A stretch of 64,000 bases of DNA from Vreelandella neptunia (GTDB lineage Bacteria > Pseudomonadota > Gammaproteobacteria > Pseudomonadales > Halomonadaceae), in the NCBI RefSeq assembly GCF_022489065.1, contig NZ_JAKVTW010000007.1, forward strand, positions 62,001 through 126,000, given 5' to 3'. This document shows positions 55,290 to 64,000 of this stretch, piece after piece. The notes under the pieces were generated by a model that saw nothing but the letters and a program-made list of their open reading frames with translations, searched no databases and was not told where the DNA came from. The translations under genes and the position numbers were made by a program. Positions within the stretch are counted from its first letter, which is position 1. Each line of letters opens with the position of its first letter.

Positions 55290-57491
55290 CTACTGGTATT
55301 TGTAGGTGCCGTATCCGTAATAACCTGACGCACCCCTAGACGAGATTTTTACGCCATTCAAAATGGCGCCTTGAATTTCAAGCCCGCTACTTTCCAGGCG
55401 TTTCTTAGCCATTTGTATTTCACGAACTGAATTCTTGTCGAATCTTGTAACGAGCAGGGTAGTACCGCAATGCTTGCCAGCTACACAGGCATCCGTGACA
55501 GCCAGTACGGGCGGAGTATCGACGATGACCATATCGTATAGTTCGCTAAGGTCTTCCAGTGCTTGCTCAAAACCTGGACGCATTAGCAGTTCAGAAGGAT
55601 TACTGGCGGAAACACCACGGGTAATCACATCATATTGCGGGATACCCGTTGGCTTGATGATGTCTTCCAGCGATACCTCACCGCTCAGATATTCAACCAG
55701 GCCGCCGGTGCTTGCCTGACCAAAGGCATGATGCAAATTGCCTTTGCGAAGATCGGCATCAATGATCAGGACTTTTTTGCCTGCCATGGCAGAGATGGCA
55801 CCTAAATTAACGCTTACAAAGCTCTTTCCTACACCTGGGCTTGGCCCCGTCAACATCACCCGATTATTACGACCATCCATCATGGTGAAGTGCAAACTGG
55901 TTCGTAGCCCGCGCAGTGACTCCAGCGATAGATCCATAGGATCTCGTTGGGCCAATACACCCCCCACCACGCTTTTCGATGATTTCTCTCCCCGACGCTT
56001 CAAGGCGCGGTTAAGCTTACGCTGCGCGGAAGATTGCGGAACGTTGGCATACACGGGTAAACCAAGTCGTTCAATTTGGTCTGGCGATTCAATCCCCCGC
56101 TTAAACAGCTCTTTTAATAGTACATAGCCTGTAATGAGCAGCAGGCCTAAAATCGTATAAAGAATGAAAATACGCGGGACATTCGGGGCAACCTGACCAT
56201 TAACCACAGCACTATCAATAATACGTATATTACCGATCGTTCCTGCACGGGCCACTTCTAGTTCTTGCACTTTATTTAAAATATTAACGTAAATCGCTTG
56301 GGTTACTTCTACATCCCGAGTGCGTCTCAAAACCTCTTGCTGGGCAGCGGGCAGCTCATTTACCCTGGCATTGAGTTCTTCTAAATCCTGCTGAATTTGG
56401 CGACGCTGACGCAGTAGCGCTTGATAATTGGGGTGGCTCGGCGTGAAACGCTGCGCTAGTTCGGCCTCTTGAAACTCCAGCTCATCAAGACGTGTATCCA
56501 GTTCAATATAGCGCTGGATAGCGGCTTGCGCTTCGCTACTAAGATCCACACTATCCAGATTAGCGCGATAATCGTTGAGGTTTTGCTCGGCTAAATTTAA
56601 TTGCTCACGAAGTTCAGGGGCTTGCTCCTGAAGAAACTCCAGACTCTGCTGCGCCTGCTCGGATTGACGCTCAATATTTTGGGTCAAAAAAGTTTGCGTG
56701 ACGGCGTCCAGACTACGCGTAATCTCGCTGGGATCTTCGCCATACATCATTAAACGAATCATGCCGGTTGTCGTACCCGCGCCACCTACTTCGGCTACTT
56801 CCAGTCGGCTTCCAATACCACGGATGGCTGATGTTTCCTGCAGGCGTGTTAGCACATACTGGGCACCTTCGGCCGCATTGAAGCTTTCAACAGTCAACTC
56901 AAGCTCACCGTCTAGGAACACTTCCGGCTGCCCTAGTGTCCCCGTTGCCACGCGGTTATCGCCTTGCGTGATGTAGTAGGTATCGTCAGGGCCACGCTCT
57001 ACAATAAAGCTGCGGCTACGACTGTTATCAGCGGTAGTAAAGCGTGCCACATTGATGCTTTCATCACCCCAGATATGCGGATAACCCTGCATAAACGCAG
57101 GACGGGGGATGCCCCGGCGTAATATAAAGCCACCAATAAAAGGCACTTGGACGGGAGAAATAATTAAATCACTGTTCACCCGTTCAACTACTTGGCCGAG
57201 TACCATACGCGACTGCAAAATCTGCAGTTCAGCCGAGGTATTTAGCTCCCCTGCGCCGGTCCCGGTAACGTTATCCACATTACCAAAAGGGCTGACAGTA
57301 TTACGCCGTTCTACCTGCACTAACGCATCAGCCCGATAAATAGGGGTAGATAGCATACCGTGCAGAATGCCTATAAATGCGAACAGCAGAGTGACGCCAA
57401 TAATTAGCCACTTTCTACGAAAAAGCGCACCAAACAGACGGCTCAGGTCTATCGTTTCTTCGGGTATAGTCTTCTGGGGTGAGTCTGACAT
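55290..57491 (-). CDS. wzc: Polysaccharide co-polymerase and tyrosine autokinase
   Basis: A 733-residue inner-membrane Wzc. Two membrane segments (about residues 30-48 and 435-455) flank a large periplasmic Wzz-like coiled-coil domain. The cytosolic kinase has Walker A PSPGVGKSFVSVNLG near 560, Walker A' VLIIDADLRKGN near 582 and Walker B VIVDTPPVLAV near 664. The Tyr-cluster tail (GYYGYGTYKYQ) is the autophosphorylation site. It controls chain length and export together with Wza and Wzb. Confidence 0.95.
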   Translation of the reverse strand: MSDSPQKTIPEETIDLSRLFGALFRRKWLIIGVTLLFAFIGILHGMLSTPIYRADALVQVERRNTVSPFGNVDNVTGTGAGELNTSAELQILQSRMVLGQVVERVNSDLIISPVQVPFIGGFILRRGIPRPAFMQGYPHIWGDESINVARFTTADNSRSRSFIVERGPDDTYYITQGDNRVATGTLGQPEVFLDGELELTVESFNAAEGAQYVLTRLQETSAIRGIGSRLEVAEVGGAGTTTGMIRLMMYGEDPSEITRSLDAVTQTFLTQNIERQSEQAQQSLEFLQEQAPELREQLNLAEQNLNDYRANLDSVDLSSEAQAAIQRYIELDTRLDELEFQEAELAQRFTPSHPNYQALLRQRRQIQQDLEELNARVNELPAAQQEVLRRTRDVEVTQAIYVNILNKVQELEVARAGTIGNIRIIDSAVVNGQVAPNVPRIFILYTILGLLLITGYVLLKELFKRGIESPDQIERLGLPVYANVPQSSAQRKLNRALKRRGEKSSKSVVGGVLAQRDPMDLSLESLRGLRTSLHFTMMDGRNNRVMLTGPSPGVGKSFVSVNLGAISAMAGKKVLIIDADLRKGNLHHAFGQASTGGLVEYLSGEVSLEDIIKPTGIPQYDVITRGVSASNPSELLMRPGFEQALEDLSELYDMVIVDTPPVLAVTDACVAGKHCGTTLLVTRFDKNSVREIQMAKKRLESSGLEIQGAILNGVKISSRGASGYYGYGTYKYQ

Positions 57492-57566
57492 TGGTTCGAT
57501 CGCTACACTCTCGGTCGTGCATCGGTGGATGCACGAAAATGGATAATTAAAAAAGCTTTAAAGCAT

Positions 57567-58034
57567 TTACCAAAGACTTTTGCTGCCGGTATTTTTAAGC
57601 TTTTCTCGCCAAGCGACACTTGCTATTTTGATCTCCTCATACACAAGCTCACAGACCTCATCGCTGCGTTGATATGGGTCTGGAATATCTCGCTCGCTCA
57701 CAGGTTTATCAGTGCGCCACATGCCAAACAGTAACGTTTTACCCAGCATCTCAGGCCACGAACGGGCAATCACCTGCCTTTGCTTGGCACTCATGACGAG
57801 CACCAAATCAGCGTCAGCAAGTAAGTTACGGTCTACCTGCCGCGCTTGATGCTGGCTAAGGTCATAGCCATCCGCTTGGGCCAGTGCCGCTAGACGTGGC
57901 TCTGCACCACCTTGCCCAGCAGCTATACCTGCCGACACCACGCTGATGTCGGCATTGTCTTTTTGCAGCATGGCGGCGGCAACCGGGCTTCTACAAATAT
58001 TGCCGGTACAGACAATTAGGATACGTTTTGTCAT
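57567..58034 (-). CDS. wzb: Low-molecular-weight protein tyrosine phosphatase
   Basis: A 155-residue phosphatase removing phosphates from the Wzc tail. The P-loop VCTGNICRSPVAA at residues 8-20 contains the C-x5-R-S catalytic signature, and DIPDPYQRSDEVCELV near 117 holds the general-acid Asp pair. It lies between wza (one base) and wzc in the usual export-gene set. Confidence 0.95.
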   Translation of the reverse strand: MTKRILIVCTGNICRSPVAAAMLQKDNADISVVSAGIAAGQGGAEPRLAALAQADGYDLSQHQARQVDRNLLADADLVLVMSAKQRQVIARSWPEMLGKTLLFGMWRTDKPVSERDIPDPYQRSDEVCELVYEEIKIASVAWREKLKNTGSKSLW

Positions 58035-58035
58035 A

Positions 58036-59154
58036 TCAAAGAAGGTCGTTTAGACCATCGCTACTATTGCCCAAGTCATTCGGCAAGTTAATAGAAGGCA
58101 GCAGCAGGCTAACTACACGGTTCCAGCGAGCTATAGGCGCTGTCGTGACATAAACGACGTCTTGGGGTTCTAATTTAAAACTACTGGCCATGGCAAAAGC
58201 GATAGCGTTGCTAACATCTAACTGATAGACAGTTGCCAGTTTTGCAGCATTAACATCGTTACGGCGTAAGACAAATATTCCTGAAGCCTCAGCCCTGGAT
58301 TCATCGATACCCCCCGCGCGCGACAATGCATCAGTGAGTGAGAGAGGTTCGCGGTTCATGCGCAAATTACCCGGTGAGCGCACAAGACCCAACATGGCAA
58401 CACCCTGATTATCGGCACTTGGCACATGTAAAAGATCGCCGTCACGTAACACACGGTTTTGGCGCTGATCCCCCTCACTTAATAGAGAGTAAAGTGATAG
58501 TTGCTCTTCTGTCCCATTGCGGAATAAAAACATTTCATGCCAAAAAGCATCTGCTGTCGGCCCGCCTACTTCATTAATAGCATCGAGTATGGTCATTGGC
58601 ACGTTAGTGACAGGAACCGATCCCGGCGTCCCAACCGCACCAGTGACATGAAACCGCTTAGCGTTAAACGCTGCAATAAAGACATCTATTTGAGGTTCTG
58701 TCAGGAAGTCGGATAAACCACGGGTTAACTGAACGCGAATTTCTTCAGTGGTCTTTCCCTCAACGTGCACACGACCTATAAAGGGATAAAAAATAGTGCC
58801 ATCTGAACGTACTATATTGCCTGCTTCAACGGCGCTACGCTCACCGCCAGTGGGAATAGTCAGCTCAGGATGATCATAGACCACGATGCTCAGCACATCG
58901 CCAGCCCCTATCGTGTACTCGTAGTCTGCAAGCTCTTCACGCATCGCTTCAGTCACTGGGTGCACTTTGCGTTCTTGAGTTTCCTGCGACCAAACCAGCT
59001 CTGGTGTAATCGGCATGATATCGACGATTCGCGATAGATCTGGCGGCTCAGGTGCATCATAGTCAATATCACCGCCCGGCGATAAAGCACAACCTGTTAT
59101 TAGCAAGGAAATCGAAGCCACAGTCAGCAAGCGAAAAATAGTTTGTTTTCTCAT
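58036..59154 (-). CDS. wza: Outer-membrane polysaccharide export protein
   Basis: A 372-residue lipoprotein forming the octameric outer-membrane channel. The signal peptide ends at lipobox LLITGC (Cys near residue 22). The export domain runs from EYTIGAGDVLSIVVYDHPEL near 80, followed by SLBB-like repeats (FHVTGAVGTPGSVPVTN; LGLVRSPGNLRMNREPLSL) and a C-terminal helix that spans the outer membrane. ATG 59154 precedes the signal sequence; the in-frame start at 59205 adds a segment with no role. It is the first gene after the ops element. Confidence 0.94.
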   Translation of the reverse strand: MRKQTIFRLLTVASISLLITGCALSPGGDIDYDAPEPPDLSRIVDIMPITPELVWSQETQERKVHPVTEAMREELADYEYTIGAGDVLSIVVYDHPELTIPTGGERSAVEAGNIVRSDGTIFYPFIGRVHVEGKTTEEIRVQLTRGLSDFLTEPQIDVFIAAFNAKRFHVTGAVGTPGSVPVTNVPMTILDAINEVGGPTADAFWHEMFLFRNGTEEQLSLYSLLSEGDQRQNRVLRDGDLLHVPSADNQGVAMLGLVRSPGNLRMNREPLSLTDALSRAGGIDESRAEASGIFVLRRNDVNAAKLATVYQLDVSNAIAFAMASSFKLEPQDVVYVTTAPIARWNRVVSLLLPSINLPNDLGNSSDGLNDLL

Positions 59155-59277
59155 GACACGGTCTACCTGGGCGTGAATTGAACGGAAGGCCTTGCCTGCT
59201 CTCACTCGTAGAGTCAGTGCTCAGCCTGTGTTGTTAGATTCGTTTGCTACGTTCATAACATGCTAATAAATTTTAGA

Positions 59278-59289
59278 CACGCTACCGCC
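59278..59289 (-). promoter_or_regulatory. ops element (RfaH site) in the wza leader
   Basis: On the minus strand GGCGGTAGCGTG is identical to the conserved ops core of JUMPstart sequences, preceded by GGGG. It lies 124 bases upstream of the wza start, inside a 336-base leader between capD and wza. RfaH is known to be recruited by this element to suppress termination across long polysaccharide operons, which fits the ~25-kb unidirectional locus following it. Confidence 0.9.
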
Positions 59290-59489
59290 CCGAGGTGTTA
59301 TTGGCGCATCCTCGAGGCCGGCAAAACGAACTGCTAATATTCAGATTGGATTTAACCCGTCAAGAGGATTAAACGTCACAACGGCTTTTAACACCTGCTT
59401 CAAGAAAAAGCGTCACTGCTAAAAAATTACTGGCTGAGCACTTAATACCAGTACTTATAAGAGCTTTGGAGAACCAAGCTTTTAAAGGG

Positions 59490-61616
59490 CTACTTTCGAC
59501 CAGCACCCGTGGCATCACTCATCAGATTTACGTTGGGTAGAGCCCCGCCGCCTTCTAGCGATGCTACGCTACCCGCCATAGAATAGGCTTGTTTACTTTC
59601 TGCAGCAGGAACTTTGGCACTCTCTGAGATAGAGGACGCAACTGGCGCCTTGGGAGCGGTACCTTGTTTAACTGCCGCCGAGAGCCAGAAGTGGTCAACA
59701 ATATCTGATTTCGGTTGATAAGCCGTAGGCGCAGCGATCAATAGTTCACGTATCTTTGCTGCGTCCTGACTTTTGCACGCCGTTTCAAGTTGCGTTAGCA
59801 AAGGCTCAAGCGCTGTCCAGGGCAAAAAATCTTCTGAAGCCGTCATTATCCTGGGGTGGCGCGTTTTCTGTGCGCTATCAGTTGCGAGCAACTCCTCATA
59901 CAGCTTTTCACCTGGGCGTAACCCGGTAAACCGAATGGGAATGGCGCCTTTTTTCTCGACTAGGACTTCAGATAGGTCAGCATTAACCGTTTTGGCATCT
60001 TCAGGCACGGATACAAAGCGATAGCTCAGCCCAGATAGCTTTACCATCCGAATCGCTAACTCTACGATCTTAACGGGTTTACCCATATCCAAAACAAACA
60101 CATCACCACCGGTCGCCATGCCCCCGGCCTGAATCACTAGCTGAGAAGCTTCGGGAATAGTCATGAAGTAGCGAGTAATATCTGGGTGGGTAACGGTAAT
60201 CGGTCCGCCTTTCTCGATTTGCTTACGAAACAGAGGAACGACCGAGCCGGAAGACCCCAACACGTTGCCAAAACGTACCATCGAAAAACGTGTATCAGAC
60301 TGCTCGTGTGCGTATGCCTGACATACCAACTCAGCCATACGCTTGCTGGCTCCCATCACATTGGTTGGCCTAACCGCTTTATCGGTAGAGACAAGCACAA
60401 AATCCTTAACGCCTTCTTTTATAGCGGCTTTTGCAACTTCCATGGTGCCAAAAACGTTATTCAGCACTCCTTCTGCCGGATTAAACTCGACTAATGGCAC
60501 ATGCTTATAAGCAGCGGCGTGATAGATAGTGTCGATATCAAAGGTGCGTATCAGGCGAGAAATAACGTCACCGTTACGCACAGAAGCAAGCGCAGGCTTA
60601 ACATCCACTTTGAGATTATCTTTTTCAATCAACTGAGCAAGATCTTGATCTATTTTGTATAGCGAATACTCAGACGAATCTACAATGATCAGCCGCTCGG
60701 GAAGCAGGCGTACGATCTGCCTACATAACTCGCTGCCAATTGATCCTCCGGCCCCCGTTACCATAACCGTTTTATGGGTAATGTTTGCCCCCATCAATTT
60801 TGGATCTGGTGGAACAGGATCACGACCCAACAAGTCCTCAACGCGCACATCGCGGAGTTCATTGAATTTAGCTTTACCCGAAACAATATCCGCCATATCA
60901 GGTATTGTTTGCACAGGTATAGATAACGGCTCAATCGATTCAATAATTTCTTGGCGGCGGGCTCGGGTTGCTTCTGGAATAGCCAACAGAAATTTTTCCA
61001 CCCCAAAATCTTCAATAAGCTTTGGCGTCATATCGGGACTGTAAACTCTAAGCCCCTGTACATGCGTGCCTTGAAGAAGAGGAGCGTAATCAACATAACC
61101 AACAGGCTCGTAGTCTCGTCCGTGGCGTAAAGAAACCACTAGCTGGCGCCCTGCAGCACCCGCACCATAGATGAGCACTCGGGTTTTTTGTAACTGCTGC
61201 CCCCGCTGATACATCAAGCGAAGCGCAAGTCGAATACCGCCAATGGTGATAAATGCCAACATTGTATAAATGAAGGGCACCGACCTGGGCACGGGTAAAT
61301 TAAGCACCATACTGACGATATAGAGAGTCAAAGCAGACCCCAAAACCCCTGCACAAAGGGCCTGAAGCGCCTTAATTCCCATAAAACGTACAATTGAACG
61401 ATAAAACCCCAGTCGCATAAATATAAACAGACTGACAGGAATCATGACGGGAAGAGCAAGCCACACAGAATCGTTCGCCAAGAATTCAAGTGAATCCAGA
61501 CGCAGAAGCATAGCTAGAAAAAAGCTAGCCATAATTAAGCAAGTATCAACGAAGAGCTGGATCAACTGCTTCCGGCGTCTTGTTAATCCAAAAAGCATTT
61601 TAATCGCAAAAAGCAT
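59490..61616 (-). CDS. UDP-sugar 4,6-dehydratase, WbpM/CapD family
   Basis: A 708-residue inner-membrane enzyme of UDP-GlcNAc-type 4,6-dehydratases. Four N-terminal hydrophobic segments (to residue ~145) precede a pseudo-Rossmann domain and the catalytic SDR domain: TGAGGSIGSELCRQIV near 285, YHAAAYKHVPLVEFNPAEGV near 360, and STDKAVRPTNVMGASKRMAE near 405. The last ~80 residues are Ala/Ser-rich and extra to the family. ATG 61616 with GAGGGG is preferred over 61646. It lies upstream of the ops element, so is probably transcribed separately or as the first gene. Confidence 0.92.
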   Translation of the reverse strand: MLFAIKMLFGLTRRRKQLIQLFVDTCLIMASFFLAMLLRLDSLEFLANDSVWLALPVMIPVSLFIFMRLGFYRSIVRFMGIKALQALCAGVLGSALTLYIVSMVLNLPVPRSVPFIYTMLAFITIGGIRLALRLMYQRGQQLQKTRVLIYGAGAAGRQLVVSLRHGRDYEPVGYVDYAPLLQGTHVQGLRVYSPDMTPKLIEDFGVEKFLLAIPEATRARRQEIIESIEPLSIPVQTIPDMADIVSGKAKFNELRDVRVEDLLGRDPVPPDPKLMGANITHKTVMVTGAGGSIGSELCRQIVRLLPERLIIVDSSEYSLYKIDQDLAQLIEKDNLKVDVKPALASVRNGDVISRLIRTFDIDTIYHAAAYKHVPLVEFNPAEGVLNNVFGTMEVAKAAIKEGVKDFVLVSTDKAVRPTNVMGASKRMAELVCQAYAHEQSDTRFSMVRFGNVLGSSGSVVPLFRKQIEKGGPITVTHPDITRYFMTIPEASQLVIQAGGMATGGDVFVLDMGKPVKIVELAIRMVKLSGLSYRFVSVPEDAKTVNADLSEVLVEKKGAIPIRFTGLRPGEKLYEELLATDSAQKTRHPRIMTASEDFLPWTALEPLLTQLETACKSQDAAKIRELLIAAPTAYQPKSDIVDHFWLSAAVKQGTAPKAPVASSISESAKVPAAESKQAYSMAGSVASLEGGGALPNVNLMSDATGAGRK

Positions 61617-62255
61617 GGTTGTTACCCCTCGGTTGACCTTACTCACAAAAATGCCAATATTTAAAAATTAAAAAAAAACAAAACTTTAACAATACCGCCA
61701 CTTTTTCCTTCCTTGGCTAAACGCCAGCCCGCACAAAATTAATTATGATTTGGCTTTTAAGACAATACAAATAAAAACAGCAATTTAGCGTCAGCAGCTA
61801 TAAGGCTTCACTTCTCTACGACATAAGTATACAAGCTTCTAATTTCGATTACCTATATTTACGTTTACTTTTCTACACGTTTCTTTCACACTTCGCAACA
61901 ATCGGTGCCTTTTTGGCTTAGTAAAAATTAACCTATCTCATTTTGAATGACCATTAAAATGAAAAAGCCCGCATCGAAAAAATGGAATTAATATATTAAA
62001 ATCAATATGTTAAAAAATATAAAATAATTGTTACCTAACCCAAGCGCATTCATATACCGCCACCGCATGCTGCATCCTACTTATCAGCAACGTTTAGTTA
62101 CATAATCGTAAACGGATCAAATTTCCTTATTTTTTGCTCAACTTAATCATTAGCCACCTAATGATGGCGCGTGGGTAAAACGCAGTGGCAATATGTTGAT
62201 GTAAGGGCTAGTGGCACTCGTCAATTAGGCTTGATACCTTAAACAGCGTCCTAGC
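61617..62255. other. AT-rich intergenic region upstream of the polysaccharide locus
   Basis: These 639 bases hold no gene. The sequence is very AT-rich (for example 61980-62040), of the sort H-NS-like silencers bind, and presumably contains the promoter of the dehydratase gene. No definite -10/-35 or operator could be fixed. Confidence 0.55.
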
Positions 62256-63236
62256 TCATGATGGATTACCGATTTTATCGATGAATCCATCCAGCGCTTC
62301 AAACAGCACCTCCCGGATGGGATCTGCCTCATTCACTAAATGATGGCGCGCCTCTGGATGGCGGTGTATCTCGGCGTTAGGAAACTTCTCAGCCAGAATC
62401 GCTAAATTCCACTCCCAGTCGACGGTTAAATCCTGTTCGCCTTGCAAAATCAGCGTTGGCAACTGGCTTGGCTGCTGCGCCAGCAATCGAGGCATCCAGC
62501 GGCGCATGGCGGTAATCCAGGCCACGCTTAAACGCTCGGGTTGGAGTGGGTCGCTTTCACGTAGAAATTCGGTGAACTGCTCATCGGTGGAGTTGGGTCG
62601 ATACTTTCGCGGCAGCGCTTTTACGAAGGGGCTGGCGATTAAGTGAAGCCAACTGGCTTGGCTCCAGCGCCAAGGGCGGACCAGTGGTGCCAGCAGCACT
62701 AAGCCTGCCCAACCAGCATCTTCACGGCGGGTGAGCGCATCGGTTGCGAGAATTGCCCCGCCGGTGCTTTGTCCCACCCCTAACCACGGAGCAGGCGCCA
62801 TGCCTTGGCTCTTCAGTATGGTCTGCAAATACGTCAAGCAGTGCTGATAATCATCGAAGTCTTCTATTTCTGCCCGCGCCCCGCTTGAAAGACCGTGGCC
62901 AGGAAGATCCCACAGCACGACTCGCCAGCCTTTAGCCAGCAGACGCTTTAATAAGTGGCGGTAAAGCCCCATATGATCAAAATAACCGTGCACTACAAAA
63001 GCAGTGCCCACCGGCTGGGGAGGACTCCACACTTGGCACCAGAGCGCAAAGCGCCCAGTATCAATAAACCCTGCATGTACCTCACTGGTATCAAGTAGCA
63101 GCGCTTCAAGACCATAATGCTGAAAGTAGTCCTGCATGGCGTCTGTCAGTATTTCACCCGGCAGGAGACGGCTAAGGACCATCTCACCCGAGGCATGGCG
63201 AAACAAGCCTTCCAGATGTTGGAAATCACGCATCAT
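62256..63236 (-). CDS. Alpha/beta hydrolase (lysophospholipase-like)
   Basis: A 326-residue serine hydrolase of the monoacylglycerol/lysophospholipase group. The oxyanion segment is FVVHGYFDHMGLYRHLLK, the nucleophile Ser lies in GVGQSTGGAILATDAL near 155, the Asp in LILQGEQDLTVDWEWN near 270 and the His in HPEARHHLVNEADPIRE near 300. GGAG precedes ATG 63236; 63233 is also possible. It has no secretion signal. Not part of the polysaccharide locus. Confidence 0.9.
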   Translation of the reverse strand: MMRDFQHLEGLFRHASGEMVLSRLLPGEILTDAMQDYFQHYGLEALLLDTSEVHAGFIDTGRFALWCQVWSPPQPVGTAFVVHGYFDHMGLYRHLLKRLLAKGWRVVLWDLPGHGLSSGARAEIEDFDDYQHCLTYLQTILKSQGMAPAPWLGVGQSTGGAILATDALTRREDAGWAGLVLLAPLVRPWRWSQASWLHLIASPFVKALPRKYRPNSTDEQFTEFLRESDPLQPERLSVAWITAMRRWMPRLLAQQPSQLPTLILQGEQDLTVDWEWNLAILAEKFPNAEIHRHPEARHHLVNEADPIREVLFEALDGFIDKIGNPS

Positions 63237-63450
63237 TGTTTCTCCATATCGCCATTTTCCGTTGGCCTAGACGCGGCAGATGCGTCGCGTTCCCAAAACC
63301 CAATTGCTAGTCATTTGGTCGAGCATTTTACTGCTTTAGGGTCTACGCTGTTTACATGCCCGAGCAGGTGTGGAATTATTTTCCATAAATACATTTTACT
63401 CTGCCTGTGGCAAACACATTTCCCACGGGCACCCTCACAGGAGATACCCC

Positions 63451-64000
63451 ATGAGTGAGCGTATCACGCGCCACCGTTTACAGGTGGCAGGCGATTTAGA
63501 TCGTTTTATCAATGAGCAGGCGCTACCGGGAACAGGCGTTGACGAAAACGCCTTTTGGGTCGGTGTGGATGCTCTGTTTCACGACTTGACGCCTAAAAAC
63601 CGTCAATTGCTGGAAGAGCGCGACACGCTGCAAGAGCAGCTTGACGTATGGCACCGGGAGAACCCCGGCCCGGTTACGGATATGCCTGGCTACCGCCGCT
63701 TCCTGAAAGAAGTTGGCTACCTAGCGGAAGCACCGGCAAACGTAAAAGCGACCACGGCCAACGTTGACCGTGAAGTAGCTGTGCAAGCAGGCCCGCAGTT
63801 GGTGGTGCCGGTGAGCAATGCCCGATACGCGCTAAACGCGGCTAATGCGCGCTGGGGCAGTCTTTACGATGCTCTTTATGGCACTGACGCTATTTCAGAA
63901 GACGACGGCGCTGAAAAAGGCACCAGCTTCAACCCGAAACGCGGCGCCAAAGTAATTGCTTACGCCCGTGGCGTGCTTGACCGCGCGGCCCCACTGGCCA
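63451..64000 (+). CDS. glcB: Malate synthase G (3' truncated by window end)
   Basis: The first ~183 residues of the glyoxylate-shunt enzyme that condenses acetyl-CoA and glyoxylate. [20 protein letters not shown] near residue 20, [20 protein letters not shown] near 70 and [20 protein letters not shown] near 116 are typical of the G isoform. CAGGAG before ATG 63451 fixes the start. The gene continues beyond the window. Confidence 0.95.
   Translation, partial: MSERITRHRLQVAGDLDRFINEQALPGTGVDENAFWVGVDALFHDLTPKNRQLLEERDTLQEQLDVWHRENPGPVTDMPGYRRFLKEVGYLAEAPANVKATTANVDREVAVQAGPQLVVPVSNARYALNAANARWGSLYDALYGTDAISEDDGAEKGTSFNPKRGAKVIAYARGVLDRAAPLA

Overview
The window reads as a chromosomal segment of a moderately GC-rich gammaproteobacterium. 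A member of Halomonadaceae (Halomonas-like) is the best guess, from the style of the housekeeping proteins (Fpr/FinR pair, GlnK-AmtB, UbiK, ComM, malate synthase G). This is inference from protein resemblance; no rRNA or tRNA gene is visible. AT-rich stretches at about 28.4-31.9 kb and 40-50 kb stand out from the rest and look acquired.

Left third (1-18.7 kb), mostly core: a PhnD-C-E-E type phosphonate/phosphate ABC importer (phnD cut by the window edge); a host-attachment protein; the divergent finR/fpr pair; a glnK-amtB-glnK nitrogen module with a likely sigma-54 promoter; ubiK; an iron-siderophore module (AraC regulator, TonB receptor, FhuD-like binding protein) with two Fur-box-like sites; a PrlF/YhaV toxin-antitoxin pair; comM; and a HigBA toxin-antitoxin islet inserted at the 3' end of comM. 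The displaced copy of the last 19 comM codons lies beyond the islet. An FMN reductase and a secreted phytase-esterase-like protein close this part.

Middle (18.7-34.6 kb), the most interesting part: a lasso-peptide-type RiPP locus. The leftward arm encodes a nucleotidyltransferase, an ABC exporter and an O-antigen-ligase-like membrane protein in a tight operon. The rightward arm encodes a CobS-like AAA+ ATPase, a CobT-like VWA protein, an asparagine-synthetase-like lasso cyclase, two tandem 47-residue precursor peptides each with its own promoter and terminator, a PqqD-like leader-binding protein (B1) and a transglutaminase-like leader peptidase (B2). A sulfotransferase-like gene follows, bracketed by two decayed 105-base direct repeats. 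Further right, on the minus strand, two HPr-kinase-like proteins bracket a third, very unusual precursor-like peptide of 63 residues. All three peptides carry the same Y..P.L...G.....T leader motif and all end in serine, the residue that lasso-peptide HPr-like kinases are known to phosphorylate. The unexpected elements are the CobS/CobT pair translationally coupled to the cyclase, the polysaccharide-ligase-like gene in the exporter operon, and the aromatic third precursor.

Right part (34.6-61.6 kb): a long leftward Wzx/Wzy-dependent capsule or exopolysaccharide locus. It begins with a UDP-sugar dehydratase (CapD/WbpM type), then an ops (RfaH) element, wza-wzb-wzc, UDP-glucuronate and UDP-galacturonate synthesis, two flippases, six glycosyltransferases, a polymerase, an initiating sugar transferase, an aldolase plus 2-hydroxyacid dehydrogenase, galE and a tviB-type dehydrogenase. 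Paralogues of murA and murB sit inside it, suggesting an enolpyruvyl- or lactyl-decorated sugar in the glycan. The window ends with an alpha/beta hydrolase and the start of malate synthase G.
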